A DNA stretch of 64,000 bases from assembly GCA_963814355.1 (NCBI GenBank), contig CAWFCZ010000018.1, forward strand, positions 620,001-684,000. Direction: 5' to 3'. The translations under genes were made by a program, and so were the position numbers. Origin of the DNA: JADGOV01 sp963814355 (GTDB lineage Bacteria > Actinomycetota > Actinomycetes > JADGOV01). Each line of letters begins with the position of its first letter. Within the stretch, counting starts at the first letter, position 1. Of the stretch, positions 17,870-28,642 are shown in pieces. The notes beneath the pieces are model-generated. The model ran no database searches. It was not told the DNA's origin and saw only the letters and a program-made list of their open reading frames with translations.

Positions 17870-19699
17870 GTTCCGGCCAGGGCCGTTCCGCGCAGCACCG
17901 GGCCGTCTTGCGCCGACGCGAGACGCAACGCCTGCTCGTACGTGCGCATCGCGTCGCGGAGGCGACCTTGGGTGAGCCGGATGTCCGCCAGCGCGACCGC
18001 ACAACCGAGGGTGTCGGCGATGTACCCGCCTCGCTCCAGCCTCGCTGTGCACTCGGCGTACATCCGGTGTCCGGCCTCGAGCTGCCCACTCGTCCAGTAC
18101 GCAAGTCCGAGAAGGCCGGCGCCGCCGCCACGCACCAGATGTGCGTCACTGCCGGCGAGCTCGAGCGCTCGTCGGGCGTGGGTCATGGTGGCGGCTATAT
18201 CGCCGACGACCAACGCTCGCCCGGCCCGGTAGAGGGCTGCCAGCGACGGGAGCGCACGAAACTCGGCGTCGTCCACGACAACCATCGCATCCGGCGGGGC
18301 CGTTGGTGCCTCGGACAACCCTGCCGTCGGCTCCAGCCACCGCTCGGCGTCTCGGATCCGCTCCTCGACGCCCTCCAGCTGACCGGTGGTCAGCAACGCC
18401 CCGGCATAGTGGACGCTCAGCACGGGCCTGCAGCGGAGCACGGGATCGGGAAGCGCCTGGAGCCAGGCGAGCGCGGTCGCCTCCTGCCGCTGTTGGCGCA
18501 CGGCCGGTAAGGCCAGCTCGACGAGGTCCGCCGCTCGGGCGAAATCCTGAGCGGCAAGAGCGTGCCCAACCGCGTCGGAGAGGCGACCGTTGCGCTCGTA
18601 CCAGGCGCTCGCCCGGCCGTGCAGCTCCGGCAGTCGGTCGGGCTGTTCCGAACGCAGACGCGCATTCAGCACGTCTGCGAACAGGCGGTGGTAGCGGTAC
18701 CACTGGCGGTGGTCGTCGAGTGGGACCAGGAAAAGGTTCCCCCGGTCCAGCGCGCCCAGCATGGCTGTGCTGTCACGCTGGCCGGTGACGGCGTCGCAGA
18801 GCGGACCGCTCAGCCGACCGAGGATGGAGGTCTGCAGCAGGAAGGCCTGTGCCCGGTCGGACTGTCGAGCCAGCCTCCTCGACCAAGTAGTCGACGACGT
18901 AGCGGTCGTCGCCCGAGAAGCCGGCGATGAAGGCGGTGGGGTCTTCCCGGCCCTGCATCGACAGAGCGGCCAACTGGAGGGCGGCAATCCAGCCTTCGGT
19001 CCGCCCCTCGAGGGCGGCGACGTCTTTGGGTGTCAGCCGCAGGCCCATCGTTCCGTTGAGGTAGGCCACGGCCTCCTCGGGGGTAAAGCGCAGATCGGCC
19101 GCGCGAGTCTCGACGAGCTGGCCGCGAGCCCTCAGCCGGGCCAGCGGCAGCAGGGGGTCGGCGCGGCCGGCGATCACCAGGTGCAGCCGCGCAGGCAAGT
19201 GGTCGAGCAGGAAGGCCATTTCCTCCTGCACATCGCGCGAGTCGATGACGTGGTAGTCGTCGAGCACCAGGACGATGTCGCTCGGCGTGGCGCCGAGGTC
19301 GTTGAGCAGCGTCGTGAGGACCGCCTGTATCGGGGGCGCCTGGGGTGCGTGCAGCAGAGCGAGCGCGCTCGCGCCCACCTCCGGCTTCACCGTCCGCAAC
19401 GCGGCGATCACATACGTCCAGAACGTCGTGGGGTCGTTGTCCTCCCGGTCTAGCGACAACCACGCGGCGCCGCGCGCATCAGAGTGCGCGGCGGGTCGCG
19501 CAGCCAGCCACTCCGCCAGCAGCGTCGTCTTGCCGAACCCGGCCGGTGCGGAGACGAGCACCAGCTTGGACAAGGTCCCCCGGTCAAGGCGCTCGCTCAG
19601 CCGCGGCCGCGGAACCAGACTCCCCTGCCACCTAGGGACGTAGAGCTTCGTCTCGAGCAGGGGGGACGGCACGACCGTCACGTGCTGCGAGCGCGCCAC
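17870..19699 (-). pseudogene. MalT-like LuxR regulator, truncated and frameshifted
   Basis: Starts VARSQHVTVVPSPLLETKLY, with Walker A SAPAGFGKTTL and ATPase segment IVLVLDDYHVIDS, typical of MalT-type ATP-dependent LuxR regulators. The frame shifts near 18870 (…VVDYLVEE then LARQSDRAQAFLLQTS). A good TPR region follows to about QDGPVLRGTA, where it fuses with the DUF4386 remnant. The C-terminal TPRs and the whole DNA-binding domain are missing, so it cannot act as a normal activator. Confidence 0.8.
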
Positions 19700-19924
19700 A
19701 GGCGGAGTCTAGGTCCCGATCGGCGCGTCGCTCCGGCGCCAGCGATCGACGGAGGATGGCCCGGTCGATCTGCCTCAGCACATTCTGGACGCTGAGCGCG
19801 CTCACCGGTGCGGCGCAGTTCTGTCAGGATTGCGGCGCCGGGGTGCCGAACACGACGAGTGCTGGGCCGAGAACCGGCGATCGGGTTGTGCGGCAGCCTC
19901 CTCGGCGGGAGCCAGGCGCCGAGG

Positions 19925-20628
19925 TCAGTCCTCCTTCGGCTGGTAGCGGTAGCCCATTCCTGGCTCGGTGAGCAGGTACCGGGGGCGGGACGGATTTTCT
20001 TCGAGCTTGCCGCGCAGCTGGGCCATGTACTGGCGTGGGTAGTGGGCGACGTCGGCGTGGTTCGGCCCGCGGATGTCGCGGATGAGTTCGCGTTGGGTGA
20101 TGAGCCGGCCGGGTTGCGGAGCAGGATTTCGAGCAGGTGCCATTCGGTACGGGTCAGTCGGAGATCGGTTCGATCGCTCTTGCCGTCGCTGGCTGGCCGA
20201 GTGACTCGACGGTGAGCCAGGTCCACGTTGACCGAGCCCAGCGCGACCATGGGAGCGAGTTCGACTCCGCCGTGGCGGCGGGTGACGGCGCGAACGCGCG
20301 CAGCCAGCTCGTCGACATTGAACGGCTTGGTGACGGAGTCATCGGCACCCGCGTCGAGCGCGCGGATCTTCTCTTTGCTGTTGAGCCGGCCGGAAAGGAT
20401 CAGGATCGGGACCGGCGTCCAGCGACGTAGCTCGAGAATCACGTCGACGCCGTCCATGTCGGGCAGCCCGAGGTCGAGCACGATGAGGTCGGGATGTTCG
20501 CGGGCGGCCGCATCGAGGGCTTGACGGTCGGCACTAGCGGTGAGGACGTCGTAGGACCGGGCCAGCAGGTTCACCCGCAACGCACGGAGGATTTGCGGTT
20601 CGTCGTCGACGACAAGGATCCTGGTCAC
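19925..20628 (-). pseudogene. kdpE: KdpE response regulator, frameshifted
   Basis: OmpR-type regulator of the potassium-uptake operon. The receiver shows ILVVDDEPQILRALRVNLLA and phospho-Asp in LIVLDLGLPDMDGVD. The winged-helix half is split by a frameshift near 20110-20120; the second part (LITQRELIRDI, then RPRYLLTEPGMGYRY) ends at 19925. Corrected length is about 234 residues, normal for KdpE. The start overlaps the kdpD stop by 4 bases, as in an intact kdp operon. Confidence 0.85.
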
Positions 20629-23167
20629 GCCGTGGCCAGTTCGGTGACGTCGCCGCCTGGCCGCTGCGGGTGCGCGGAGCGCAGCCGGATGACCATGGTG
20701 AGCCCGCCGCCAGGTGTCTCCTCCGGCGTGAGCGCTCCGCCCATGACTTCGGTGAGCCCGCGGGCGAGAGCCAGGCCGAGGCCCACGCCGGTGGTGTTAT
20801 CGGTGTCACCGAGGCGCTGGAATGGGGTGAAGATGCGCTCCCAGTCCGTGTGCGGGACACCGGGGCCTTGGTCGATCACCCTCAGCTCCACATCGGCCCC
20901 GTGGGCGCTGCCGGACTGTCGCGGTGGTGTCGATGCCGGCGAATACCGCAGCGCGTTCGCGGTGACGTTGGCGATGACCCGCTCGAGCAGCGCCGGGTCG
21001 GCGAGTACCTCCGGCAGCACCGGGGGGAGTTCGATGCCGACATCCCGCGCGGCCGGTCCGAGCGCGTCGAGCGCGAGTGGGACGACCTCATCGAGGCGGG
21101 TCGGCTCGGGGAAGGCCGACAGAGCGCCGGCTTGCAGGCGGCTCATGTCGAGCAGGTTTTCCACCAGCCTGGCGAGCCGGTCGAGGGACTCCCGGGCTGT
21201 TGCGATCAACTCAGCGTGCTGCTCCTCCGTCCAGGCGATGGTTGCACTGGCCAGACTGTCGACCGCGGCCGTCGCCGAGGCGAGCGGCGAGCGCAGGTCG
21301 TGACTCACAGCGGCGAGCAGCGCAGCCCGCATCCGGTCGGCCTCGGCGAGCGGCTTCGCTGCCTGCGCCGCATCGGCAAGCTGCTGCTGCTCGAGTGCGG
21401 CCGCGGCCTGCGTCGCGAAGACCGTCAGTAGACGCTGCTCCTCGGCCCGGGGCCGGTGGCCGCGAATCACCAGCGCGACGCGGTCCTCGCCGATGGCGTT
21501 GCCGTCACCGTCCTCGGCGTGGCGCTCGGTGGTTCACCGAGGCTGGCGACGACCTTCCACTTCTCGATGGGCCCGTTTGGGACGCGTTCGAGCAGCGTGA
21601 CCGCGTCAAGCGACAACGCCTCGCGGAGCCGGTCGATCAGCGCGGGCAGGGCAGCCTGCCCGCGAAGGACGCTGCCAGCGAGGGTGGCCAGAGTCTGCGA
21701 CTCGGCGTTGGCTCGGGCCGCCTGCTGGGTACGTCGGGCGGCGAGATCGACCACCCAGCTGACCGTGGCCGCGACGAGAATGAACGCGACCAGGGCGATC
21801 ACGTTGTCGCGTGCGGCGATCGTCCATCGATGGATCGGTGGCGTGAAGTAGTAGTTGAGCAGCAAGCTGCCGACGACCGCGGCCGCGATGCCGGGTAGGC
21901 GCCGCCGGCGAGCGAGACAGCGACGACAGCGAGCAGGCACACCAGCAGGTCGCTGGTCAGGTTCAGCTCGGAACGCAGCTGGGCCAGCACAAGTGTGGTC
22001 AACGGCAGCAGAACCACCGCGAGTGCCGCACCGGGCCAACGCCGCCGGGCGCTCAGGCCGCCGGTCAGGTCGGGGAGACGCCTGCCGCGCCCGATCTGTT
22101 CATGGGTGACCATGTGCACGTCGATGTCGCCGGACAGCCGCACAGTGGTCACGCCGATCCCGGCACCGGAGAAAAACGCAGCCAGGGCGGATCGGCGGGA
22201 CGCGCCGACGACGAGCTGGGTGGCGTTCTCAGCCCGGGCGAAGTCGATGAGCGTTTGCGGCACGTTTTCGCCGACGATCTCGTGGTAGCCGCCGCCGAGC
22301 GACTCAAGCAGCCGACGCTGTTCGGCGAGATGGGCTGGGCTGGCGCCGGCGAGCCCGTCCGAAAGGACGACGTGCACGCCGAGAAGGTCGGCGCCACCGC
22401 GGGTGGCGATGCGCGCTGCCCGCCGGATCAACGTCTCCCCTTCCGGCCCACCGGTGAGCGCGACTACGACCCGCTCTCGGGTCTCCCATGTCCCTTCGAT
22501 GTGATGGTCGCGGCGATATCTCTGCAATGACTCGTCGACCTTGTCGGCCAGCCACAGCAGCCAGCTCTCGTAGCGCGCTGAGGTTGCCAACCCGGAAGTA
22601 GTTGGCCATAGCCGCGTCGATCTTGTCGGCGGCGTAGATGTTGCCGTGCGCCATCCGCCGGCGCAAGGCTTCCGGAGTGATGTCGACGACCTCGACTTGG
22701 TCAGCGGCTCGGACAAACGCGTCCGGCACGGTCTCGCGCTGTCGGATGCCCGTTATCTTCTCGACGACATCGTTGACCGATTCGAGGTGCTGGATGTTGA
22801 CCGTGGAGAGCACGGTGATCCCGGCGGCGAGCAGGCTCTCGATGTCCTGCCAGCGTTTCTCGTGCGCACAGCCAGGCACGTTGGTGTGAGCGAGTTCGTC
22901 CACGCAGACCACGTGCGGACGGCGCGCGATGACCGCGTCGACGTCCATCTCCTCGAACGTTGTCCCGCGGTAGTCGATGATCCGGCGGGGGACGACCTCG
23001 AGATCGCCGATCATTGACCGCGTGCGGGCCCGGCCGTGCGTCTCCACAAACCCGACGACGACGTCAGTCCCGCGAGACTTTCGGCGATGCGCCTCCCCGA
23101 GCCTCGCGTAGGTCTTTCCGACGCCCGGTGCGGCGCCGAGATAGATGCGCAACGTTCCGCAGGCCAT
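20625..23167 (-). pseudogene. kdpD: KdpD sensor histidine kinase, about three frameshifts
   Basis: Membrane kinase sensing K+ limitation or turgor. The N-terminus IYLGAAPGVGKTYARLGEA and VDELAHTNVPG are the KdpD signature. A universal-stress-like domain, four transmembrane helices (about 22040-21780), a GAF region, and the H-box AAVSHDLRSPLASATAAVD with G-box TGVGLGLALARGL follow. The frame changes near 22565, 21900 and 21490, so the coding region is in four pieces. All pieces are in order and collinear, indicating loss by small indels only. Confidence 0.85.
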
Positions 23168-23177
23168 GGCCGGGCCT

Positions 23178-24077
23178 CTATCGGGTCTGCAGCCGGTCGA
23201 GGGCGAGGTTGACCAGCAGCACGTTCACCGCGGGCTCACCCATGAAGCCCAGTGTCCTCGATGAGCTGTACTTGTTCACGAAGTCGAGCACCGTCGCCAG
23301 CGGAAGGCTGCGGACCCGGGCAACGCGCGGGGCCTGCAGTCGGGCGTAGGCGACGGAGATGTCCGGGTCGAGCCCCGACCCGCTCGCGGTGACCGCGTCC
23401 GGTGGTACCGGGTTGGCCGGCCAGGCTCTTCCCGGCCCGCGCAGCGCGACGATGCGGCCGATGCGGTAGTTCTCGCCGAACGTCGCACACTGCACCGGGA
23501 CACCGTCGAAGATCGCCAGGAACAGTGTAGCCGGGCAGGCCTGATTCACGCTCACGACCCGTACCACCGCGCCGGCAATGCCCTGCGCGCGGATCACGGA
23601 CAGGACCGCTCCTACCCCGTCCGGTGTGCAATAGGGCCTCAGGCCGTCGACTCTTTCGAGTTGGCCTACCGCGATGCTTCGTGCGCAGACCTGAGTCAGC
23701 AGTCCCTGCTTGCCGGTGTCGCCTTTGACGGACGGGTCGGGCGGCGTGTCAACGATCTCTTCCGGTCCGAGGTTCGAGGCGCTGGTGGCGGTCGGATCGT
23801 AGCCGTCACCGGCCGCCGAGGGGCGGGACTGGAAGTATTTCCGGATCGGGTTGCCCTTGCTGTCGGTGAAGGCCTGGCCGATCACCGCTGACCCGACGCC
23901 GCCGTTGGCGTCGATGAGGGACCCGTCCGCGCGGTGCTGCAGGCCAGGCATCTGCACGGCCGCGGTCACCGCAAGCGGGTAGGCGATGCCGAAGATGACC
24001 GTGAGGACGAATAGGGCGCGCAGTGCGGCGACGTGCCGGCGCAGCCAGGCGGGTAGTCGGATGAGCATCACAGTCAC
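23178..24077 (-). CDS. kdpC: KdpC, K+-transporting ATPase subunit C
   Basis: A 299-residue subunit with one N-terminal transmembrane helix (ALFVLTVIFGIAYPLAVTAA). Conserved blocks are GSAVIGQAFTDSKGNPIRKY, FQSRPSAAGDGYDPTATSAS, a PDPVTASGSGLDP-like block (VTASGSGLDPDISVAYARLQ) and the C-terminal VNVLLVNLALDRL. An insertion of about 90 residues in the middle makes it longer than typical KdpC (about 200). It is the only intact kdp gene, but the complex cannot form because kdpA is absent and kdpB is broken. Its GTG overlaps the kdpB stop. Confidence 0.9.
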   Translation of the reverse strand: MTVMLIRLPAWLRRHVAALRALFVLTVIFGIAYPLAVTAAVQMPGLQHRADGSLIDANGGVGSAVIGQAFTDSKGNPIRKYFQSRPSAAGDGYDPTATSASNLGPEEIVDTPPDPSVKGDTGKQGLLTQVCARSIAVGQLERVDGLRPYCTPDGVGAVLSVIRAQGIAGAVVRVVSVNQACPATLFLAIFDGVPVQCATFGENYRIGRIVALRGPGRAWPANPVPPDAVTASGSGLDPDISVAYARLQAPRVARVRSLPLATVLDFVNKYSSSRTLGFMGEPAVNVLLVNLALDRLQTR

Positions 24078-26230
24078 CGGATTCCGGGGATGAATTGCAC
24101 CACGAGGTCGATCAGTTTGATGCCGAGGAACGGCACGACCAGCCCGCCGAGGCCGTAGAGGTAGAGGTTACGGCGCAGCATCGCCGAGGCGTTGCTGGGC
24201 CGGTAGCGCACCCCACGCAGCGCGAGTGGGATGAGCGCCACGATGATGAGCGCGTTGAAGACGACCGCGGCCAGGATTGCGCTCTCCGGCGAGTCCAGCC
24301 GGATGACGTTGAGCGTGTCCAGCCCCGGGTAGACCGCGGCGAACATCGCGGGGATGATCGCGAAGAACTTCGCGACGTCGTTCGCGATCGAAAAAGTCGT
24401 CGGTGACCGCGGGTGATGAGGAGTTGTTTGCCGATTTCGACGATCTCGATGAGCTTCGTAGGGTTGGAGTCAAGGTCGACCATGTTGCCGGCTTCTTTGG
24501 CCGCTGACGTACCGGTGTTCATCGCGACACCGACATCGGCCTGCGCCAGAGCGGGAGCGTCATTGGTACCGTCGCCCGTCATCGCGACGAGCTTGCCGCC
24601 CGCCTGCTCGCGACGGATCAGCGCCATCTTGTCCTGTGGTATCGCTTCGGCGAGGAAGTCATCGACTCCGGCCTCGTCAGCGATGGCCTTGGCGGTGAGC
24701 GGGTTGTCACCGGTGATCATGACCGCGCGGATACCCATGGCGCGCAGCTCGTCGAAGCGTTCGCTGATGTCTTGCTTGACGATGTCCTTGAGGTGGATGA
24801 CCCCGAGTACACGCGCGCCCGTGGGGCCCGTCGCCGCGACCACGAGCGGGGTACCGCCGGCGCTGGAGATCCCGTCCACGACCGGGCCGAGCTCGGCCGC
24901 CGGGACGCCGCCCGATTCGCGCACCCAATCGCGGACCGCGCTCGACGCGCCCTTGCGGATCTGCCGGACGACGGCGTCGTCGGCCAGGTCGACGCCGCTC
25001 ATCCGGGTCTGCGCGCTGAACGCGATGAACGTCGCCTGCCCGAGCTCGCCTTCGTGACGTTCCCGCAGCCCGTACCGGGTCTTGGCAAGCACGACGATCG
25101 AGCGGCCCTCTGGTGTCTCGTCGGCCAAGCTCGCCAGCTGGGCGGCGTCAGCCAATTCCGCTTCGCTGACGCCGGCGACCGGGATCAGCTCGACGGCTTC
25201 GCGGTTGCCGAGGGTGATGGTGCCGGTCTTGTCCAGCAGCAGGGTGTTGACGTCACCGGCGGCCTCGACCGCGCGGCCGGACATGGCGAGCACGTTGCGT
25301 TGCACAAGCCGGTCCATGCCGGCGATGCCGATGGCGGACAGCAGCGCACCGATCGTGGTCGGGATCAGACAGACCAGCAGCGAGACCAGCACGATGCCGG
25401 TGACACCGTGCGCGGTCAGCGCGCCCGAGTCGGGGACACCGGGTTGCTGCGCCTTCGAGAAGATTGCCAGCGGCTGCAGCGTCGCGACCGCGAGAAGGAA
25501 GATGATTGTCAACGACGCGAGGAGGATGTTCAGTGCGATCTCGTTCGGTGTCTTCTGCCGTGATGCTCCTTCGACGAGCGCGATCATCCGGTCGATGAAG
25601 CTCTCGCCCGGCTTCTGGGTGATCTGCACGATGATCCGGTCGGACAGCACCCGGGTACCGCCGGTCACCGAGGAACGGTCCCCGCCGGACTCGCGGATAA
25701 CCGGTGCCGACTCGCCGGTGATCGCGGACTCGTCGACACTGGCGATCCCCTCGACGACGTCGCCATGGCCTGGGATGGACTGGCCAGCCTCGACGATGAC
25801 GATGTCACCTTGCTTCAGCCGGGTGGCGGGGACCTGCTCCTCCGGAATCCCGGCGATGTCGCGGCTTGGTGCCCACCGGCGAGCCGGCGGGCGACCGTCT
25901 GGGTCTTTGCGCGGCGCAGTGTCTCGGCCTGGGCCTTGCCGCGGCCTTCGGCGACGGCTTCGGCGAGGTTGGCGAACAGGACAGTCAGCCGTAGCCACGC
26001 GGCGGTGATGATCGCGAAGGCGGTGTGGTCGCGGATCGCCAGCCAGGTCGTGTAGATCGAGCCGATCTCCACGATGAACATGACCGGGTTCCTGTAAAGG
26101 GTTCGTGGGTCGAGCTTGCGGAACGCGTCCGGGGTGGAGTGCCACAGCATCTTCGGGTCGAGTAACCCGCCCTGCACCCGACGTGGCCGACCCGGGGCAT
26201 CTGCCGCGAGTCATACGTTGCGGCGGTCAT
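24074..26230 (-). pseudogene. kdpB: KdpB, K+-transporting P-type ATPase, about three frameshifts
   Basis: Catalytic subunit of the Kdp pump. The phosphorylation motif LLLDKTGTITLGNREA, KMALIRREQAGGKLVAMTGD and DGTNDAPALAQADVGVAMNT are readable in the central frame. The true N-terminus (MTAATYDSRQMPRVGHVG from 26230; WHSTPDAFRKLDPRTLYRNP) and the C-terminus (24346-24074, ending LVVQFIPGIR) lie in other frames, with breaks near 26175, 25860 and 24390. The start is only 10-12 bp from the IS1380 end; kdpA, which should precede it, is missing. Confidence 0.88.
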
Positions 26231-26366
26231 CAGTGCAGCCCCTCTGACCCGGTTCCGCAGGTAGTGGGGTGGGGTGCGGCGTGGTGAGGTGACGAATGCC
26301 CTTGCTGGTAAGGAGAATCGTGGTGCTGAAGCCAGCGGTTCTCTGACCGGGAAGGGCACCCGTCCG

Positions 26367-27872
26367 GTGAGCAGACTACGACGGAAAGCACGTGGTTCCA
26401 CCAGGGCCCGGGTTCGGCGCGCCGGGGTGCGGTTGGGACGGCCGGATCCGTCGCTGACCGGCGTCGCGGGTTTGGCGGGTGTGGATGAGCTGGTCGCCGC
26501 GTTGGGGGTGGTGCCGGCGTTGGACGCGGGTATCGGGGCGGTCAAGTCCCGGGTCCGGGGCGCGACCGCCGGGCAGTTGGTGACCGGGTTGGCGGCGGCG
26601 CGGTGGTGCGGCGCCGAGTGGCTGTCCGGCTGTGACGGGCTGCGGGCCGACGCGGGCAGCGCGCTGCTGACCGAGGCGGCTGTCCCGGCGTCGACGACGG
26701 CCGGGTCGTTGATGCGCCGGTTCGGCCCGGGGCAGATCGCCGGGATCGAGACCGGGCTCGGTGTGGTCTATGACCGCTGGCTGGCGCTGGTGCCCGGCGC
26801 TACCCGTGCTCCGCTGGTCACCCGGGCGCCGAGGATCGACCTGGACGCCAGCGACGTCGAGGTCTACGGCCGGGCCAAGTGCCGGGTCGGCTACACCTAC
26901 GCCGGGGTGAAGGCCGGCCGGGTACATCTGGCGAGCTGGGCCGGCGCCGAGTTGCCGTTGGCGGCCGATCTGATCGCCGGCAACGAGGATGTCCGCCCGG
27001 ACGCGCCGGCGCTGCTCCGCCGGGCGCTGGCCGTGCTGCCGGCGGCGGTGTGCGCCCGGCCGCGGCTGCGCGCGGATGCCGGCTACTTCGACGCCGCCCT
27101 CGCCCACGCCGCCCGGGACGCGGGCGTCGATTTCGCTATCGCCGCGAAGCGGAACCCGGCCGCGTGGCGGGCGTACGCGGGCATCGAGGAGACGGCCTGG
27201 CGCGACGCCCGGGACATGACCGGCGCGCAGGTCGCGTCGTGCGGCTACACCCCGGCCGGCTGGCCGGAAGGCACCTACACCATCGTGCGCCGGGTCCGCG
27301 TCGACGCCGAGACGATCAGCGCGGACCCGCGGTCGAGGCGACGGCGGACCATCGCCGCTGACCAGCTGCGCCTCGCGCTCAACCGGCTGGTCGACCATGC
27401 CTGGGCGGTCAGCTTCATCGTCACCGACATCCCCGCCGACGACGCCGACCTGGTCGGGCTGGAAACCTGGTTCCGCAACCCGGGTCAGCGTCGAGGAACG
27501 CTTCCGGGAAGCCAAACTCGGCGCCGGGCTGTTCCACCTCCCCTCCGCCGACCACACCGTCAACACGGTCTGGACCTGGGCGGCGCTCCTCGCCGGCGCG
27601 CTCAACGTGATGCTCACCGGCCTGACCGGGGCGCAGCCCTACGTGCGCCACCCCGGCCGGGTGCACATCGACACCCTCCGCCGCCACCTACTCACCACCC
27701 CGGCACGGCTGATCCGCCACGCCCGCGGCCTGACCCTACGACTACCCCCCAACGCAACGCGGTCGAACAAACGAACGAAAAAAAAGACCTGACCCTACGA
27801 CTACCCCCCAACCGCAACGCGGTCGAACACGTCCTGACCCGGCTGCGCGCACTCCCCGCCCCGGCCTACTGA
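26367..27872 (+). pseudogene. IS1380-family transposase, frameshifted
   Basis: DDE transposase beginning VSRLRRKARGSTRARVRRAG from GTG 26367. Catalytic-site segments include RIDLDASDVEVYGRAK and LRADAGYFDAALAHAA, with the expected third acidic region VEERFREAKLGAGLFHLPSA in a different frame after a break near 27480 (ETWFRN...). A 59-nt duplication near the 3' end further alters the frame before the terminal RNAVEHVLTRLRALPAPAY. It is probably not mobile by itself. Confidence 0.8.
27729..27829 (+). repeat. Direct repeat inside the transposase gene
   Basis: A segment of about 41 nt starting CCTGACCCTACGACTACC (27729-27769) is repeated at 27788-27829 with one extra C. The period is 59 nt, and an A-rich spacer (27768-27787) lies between the copies. 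It looks like slipped-strand duplication and shifts the reading frame by two. Confidence 0.8.
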
Positions 27873-28002
27873 CCGACGACCCCGCCCCTACCACCGGAGA
27901 CACCGGACACCACGCCGGACGAACCGTCACGCCCAGACACACCCGCCACTATCCGGCCGCGCCAGCACCAAGATCACAGCCCTAACTGCGGAATTGGGTC
28001 AG

Positions 28003-28026
28003 ACCGATCACGTTCTCCGCGGTCAC
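28003..28026 (-). pseudogene. kdpF: KdpF, 5' fragment cut by the IS
   Basis: A GTG at 28026 begins VTAENVIG, the usual actinobacterial KdpF N-terminus, and is interrupted by the IS end after eight codons. It overlaps the stop of the upstream 27-residue gene (GTGA). Only the first quarter of the about 30-residue peptide remains. Confidence 0.6.
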
Positions 28027-28106
28027 AGCTTTTCCGCTCCTCGGACGATCAGTGCGAACACCGTGAAGATCGCAACGGTGAGCAGGATGAAGATGAGGTC
28101 ACGCAT
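28023..28106 (-). CDS. 27-residue membrane peptide upstream of kdpF
   Basis: MRDLIFILLTVAIFTV followed by FALIVRGAEKL: one transmembrane helix with a charged tail. The ribosome binding site is AGGGGAAAGG just before ATG 28106. A small gene of this shape commonly precedes kdpF in actinobacterial kdp operons; its role is unknown. It is intact and marks the original 5' end of the operon. Confidence 0.6.
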   Translation of the reverse strand: MRDLIFILLTVAIFTVFALIVRGAEKL

Positions 28107-28642
28107 GCCTTTCCCCTGTCATCTGTCGTTCGTTTGCAGGCAAGACTCGACGTCGAGTCAGTTCGCGGAGATCAGCGCGCCGTAGGTGGAGCTGCAACGA
28201 GCGCGGTCGCGATCGTTCACCGCGCAGCCGTACAGCGCCAGCAGTCGCGTGAGATCGCCGCTGCCGTGCCAGCGCGACCGACGACGGGATGCGCGGCCCG
28301 TCGCTGTGCTGCTCGTCGACCCACCCTCGCACGGCCTCTCCCCAACTCGCCAGACACCACCGTCCTTCAAGCAGTGAAGAAGTTGTCCAGCACCCACCGC
28401 AAATTCCCTGACGGACTCCTGACGGGTCTCCGCGAAAATCAGGCGAGATCTTGACGGCGGTGTGACGCGGTGGCGGCACGCTCCCCGTACTCACCGGCAG
28501 CGATCCGTCTCGTCGTGGCACGCACCGCATTCAGCCGGCGGAGCAGTCGGCCGGTGTCGAACGCGGCGACCGGGCCACCGTCGATACCCCTGGGGGTGTA
28601 TGCTGTCGCGGGGCACCCAGAGAGCACGCGGAAGGGTGAAGG
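28107..28642. other. Former kdp promoter region, no gene recognised
   Basis: 536 bp between the divergent kdp micro-gene and the methyltransferase. It should contain both promoters. No open frame here resembles a known protein, and no clear operator repeat was identified. Confidence 0.4.

Larger units (their letters stand above)
26241..28002 (+). mobile_element. IS1380-family insertion sequence
   Basis: About 1.76 kb bounded by inverted repeats: left TCTGACCCGGTTCCGCAGGT (from 26243), and right, read on the minus strand, TCTGACCCAATTCCGCAGTT (from about 28002 inward). It encodes one transposase. The flanks are kdpB codon 1 on the left and codon 8 of kdpF on the right, with no matching target-site duplication. 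Together with the missing kdpA this points to an IS-linked deletion of the intervening gene. Confidence 0.8.

Noticed and set aside
19678..19924. C-terminal extension of the KdpE frame to 19678
   Set aside because: After the frameshift this frame is nonsense. The true KdpE end is in the other frame at 19925.
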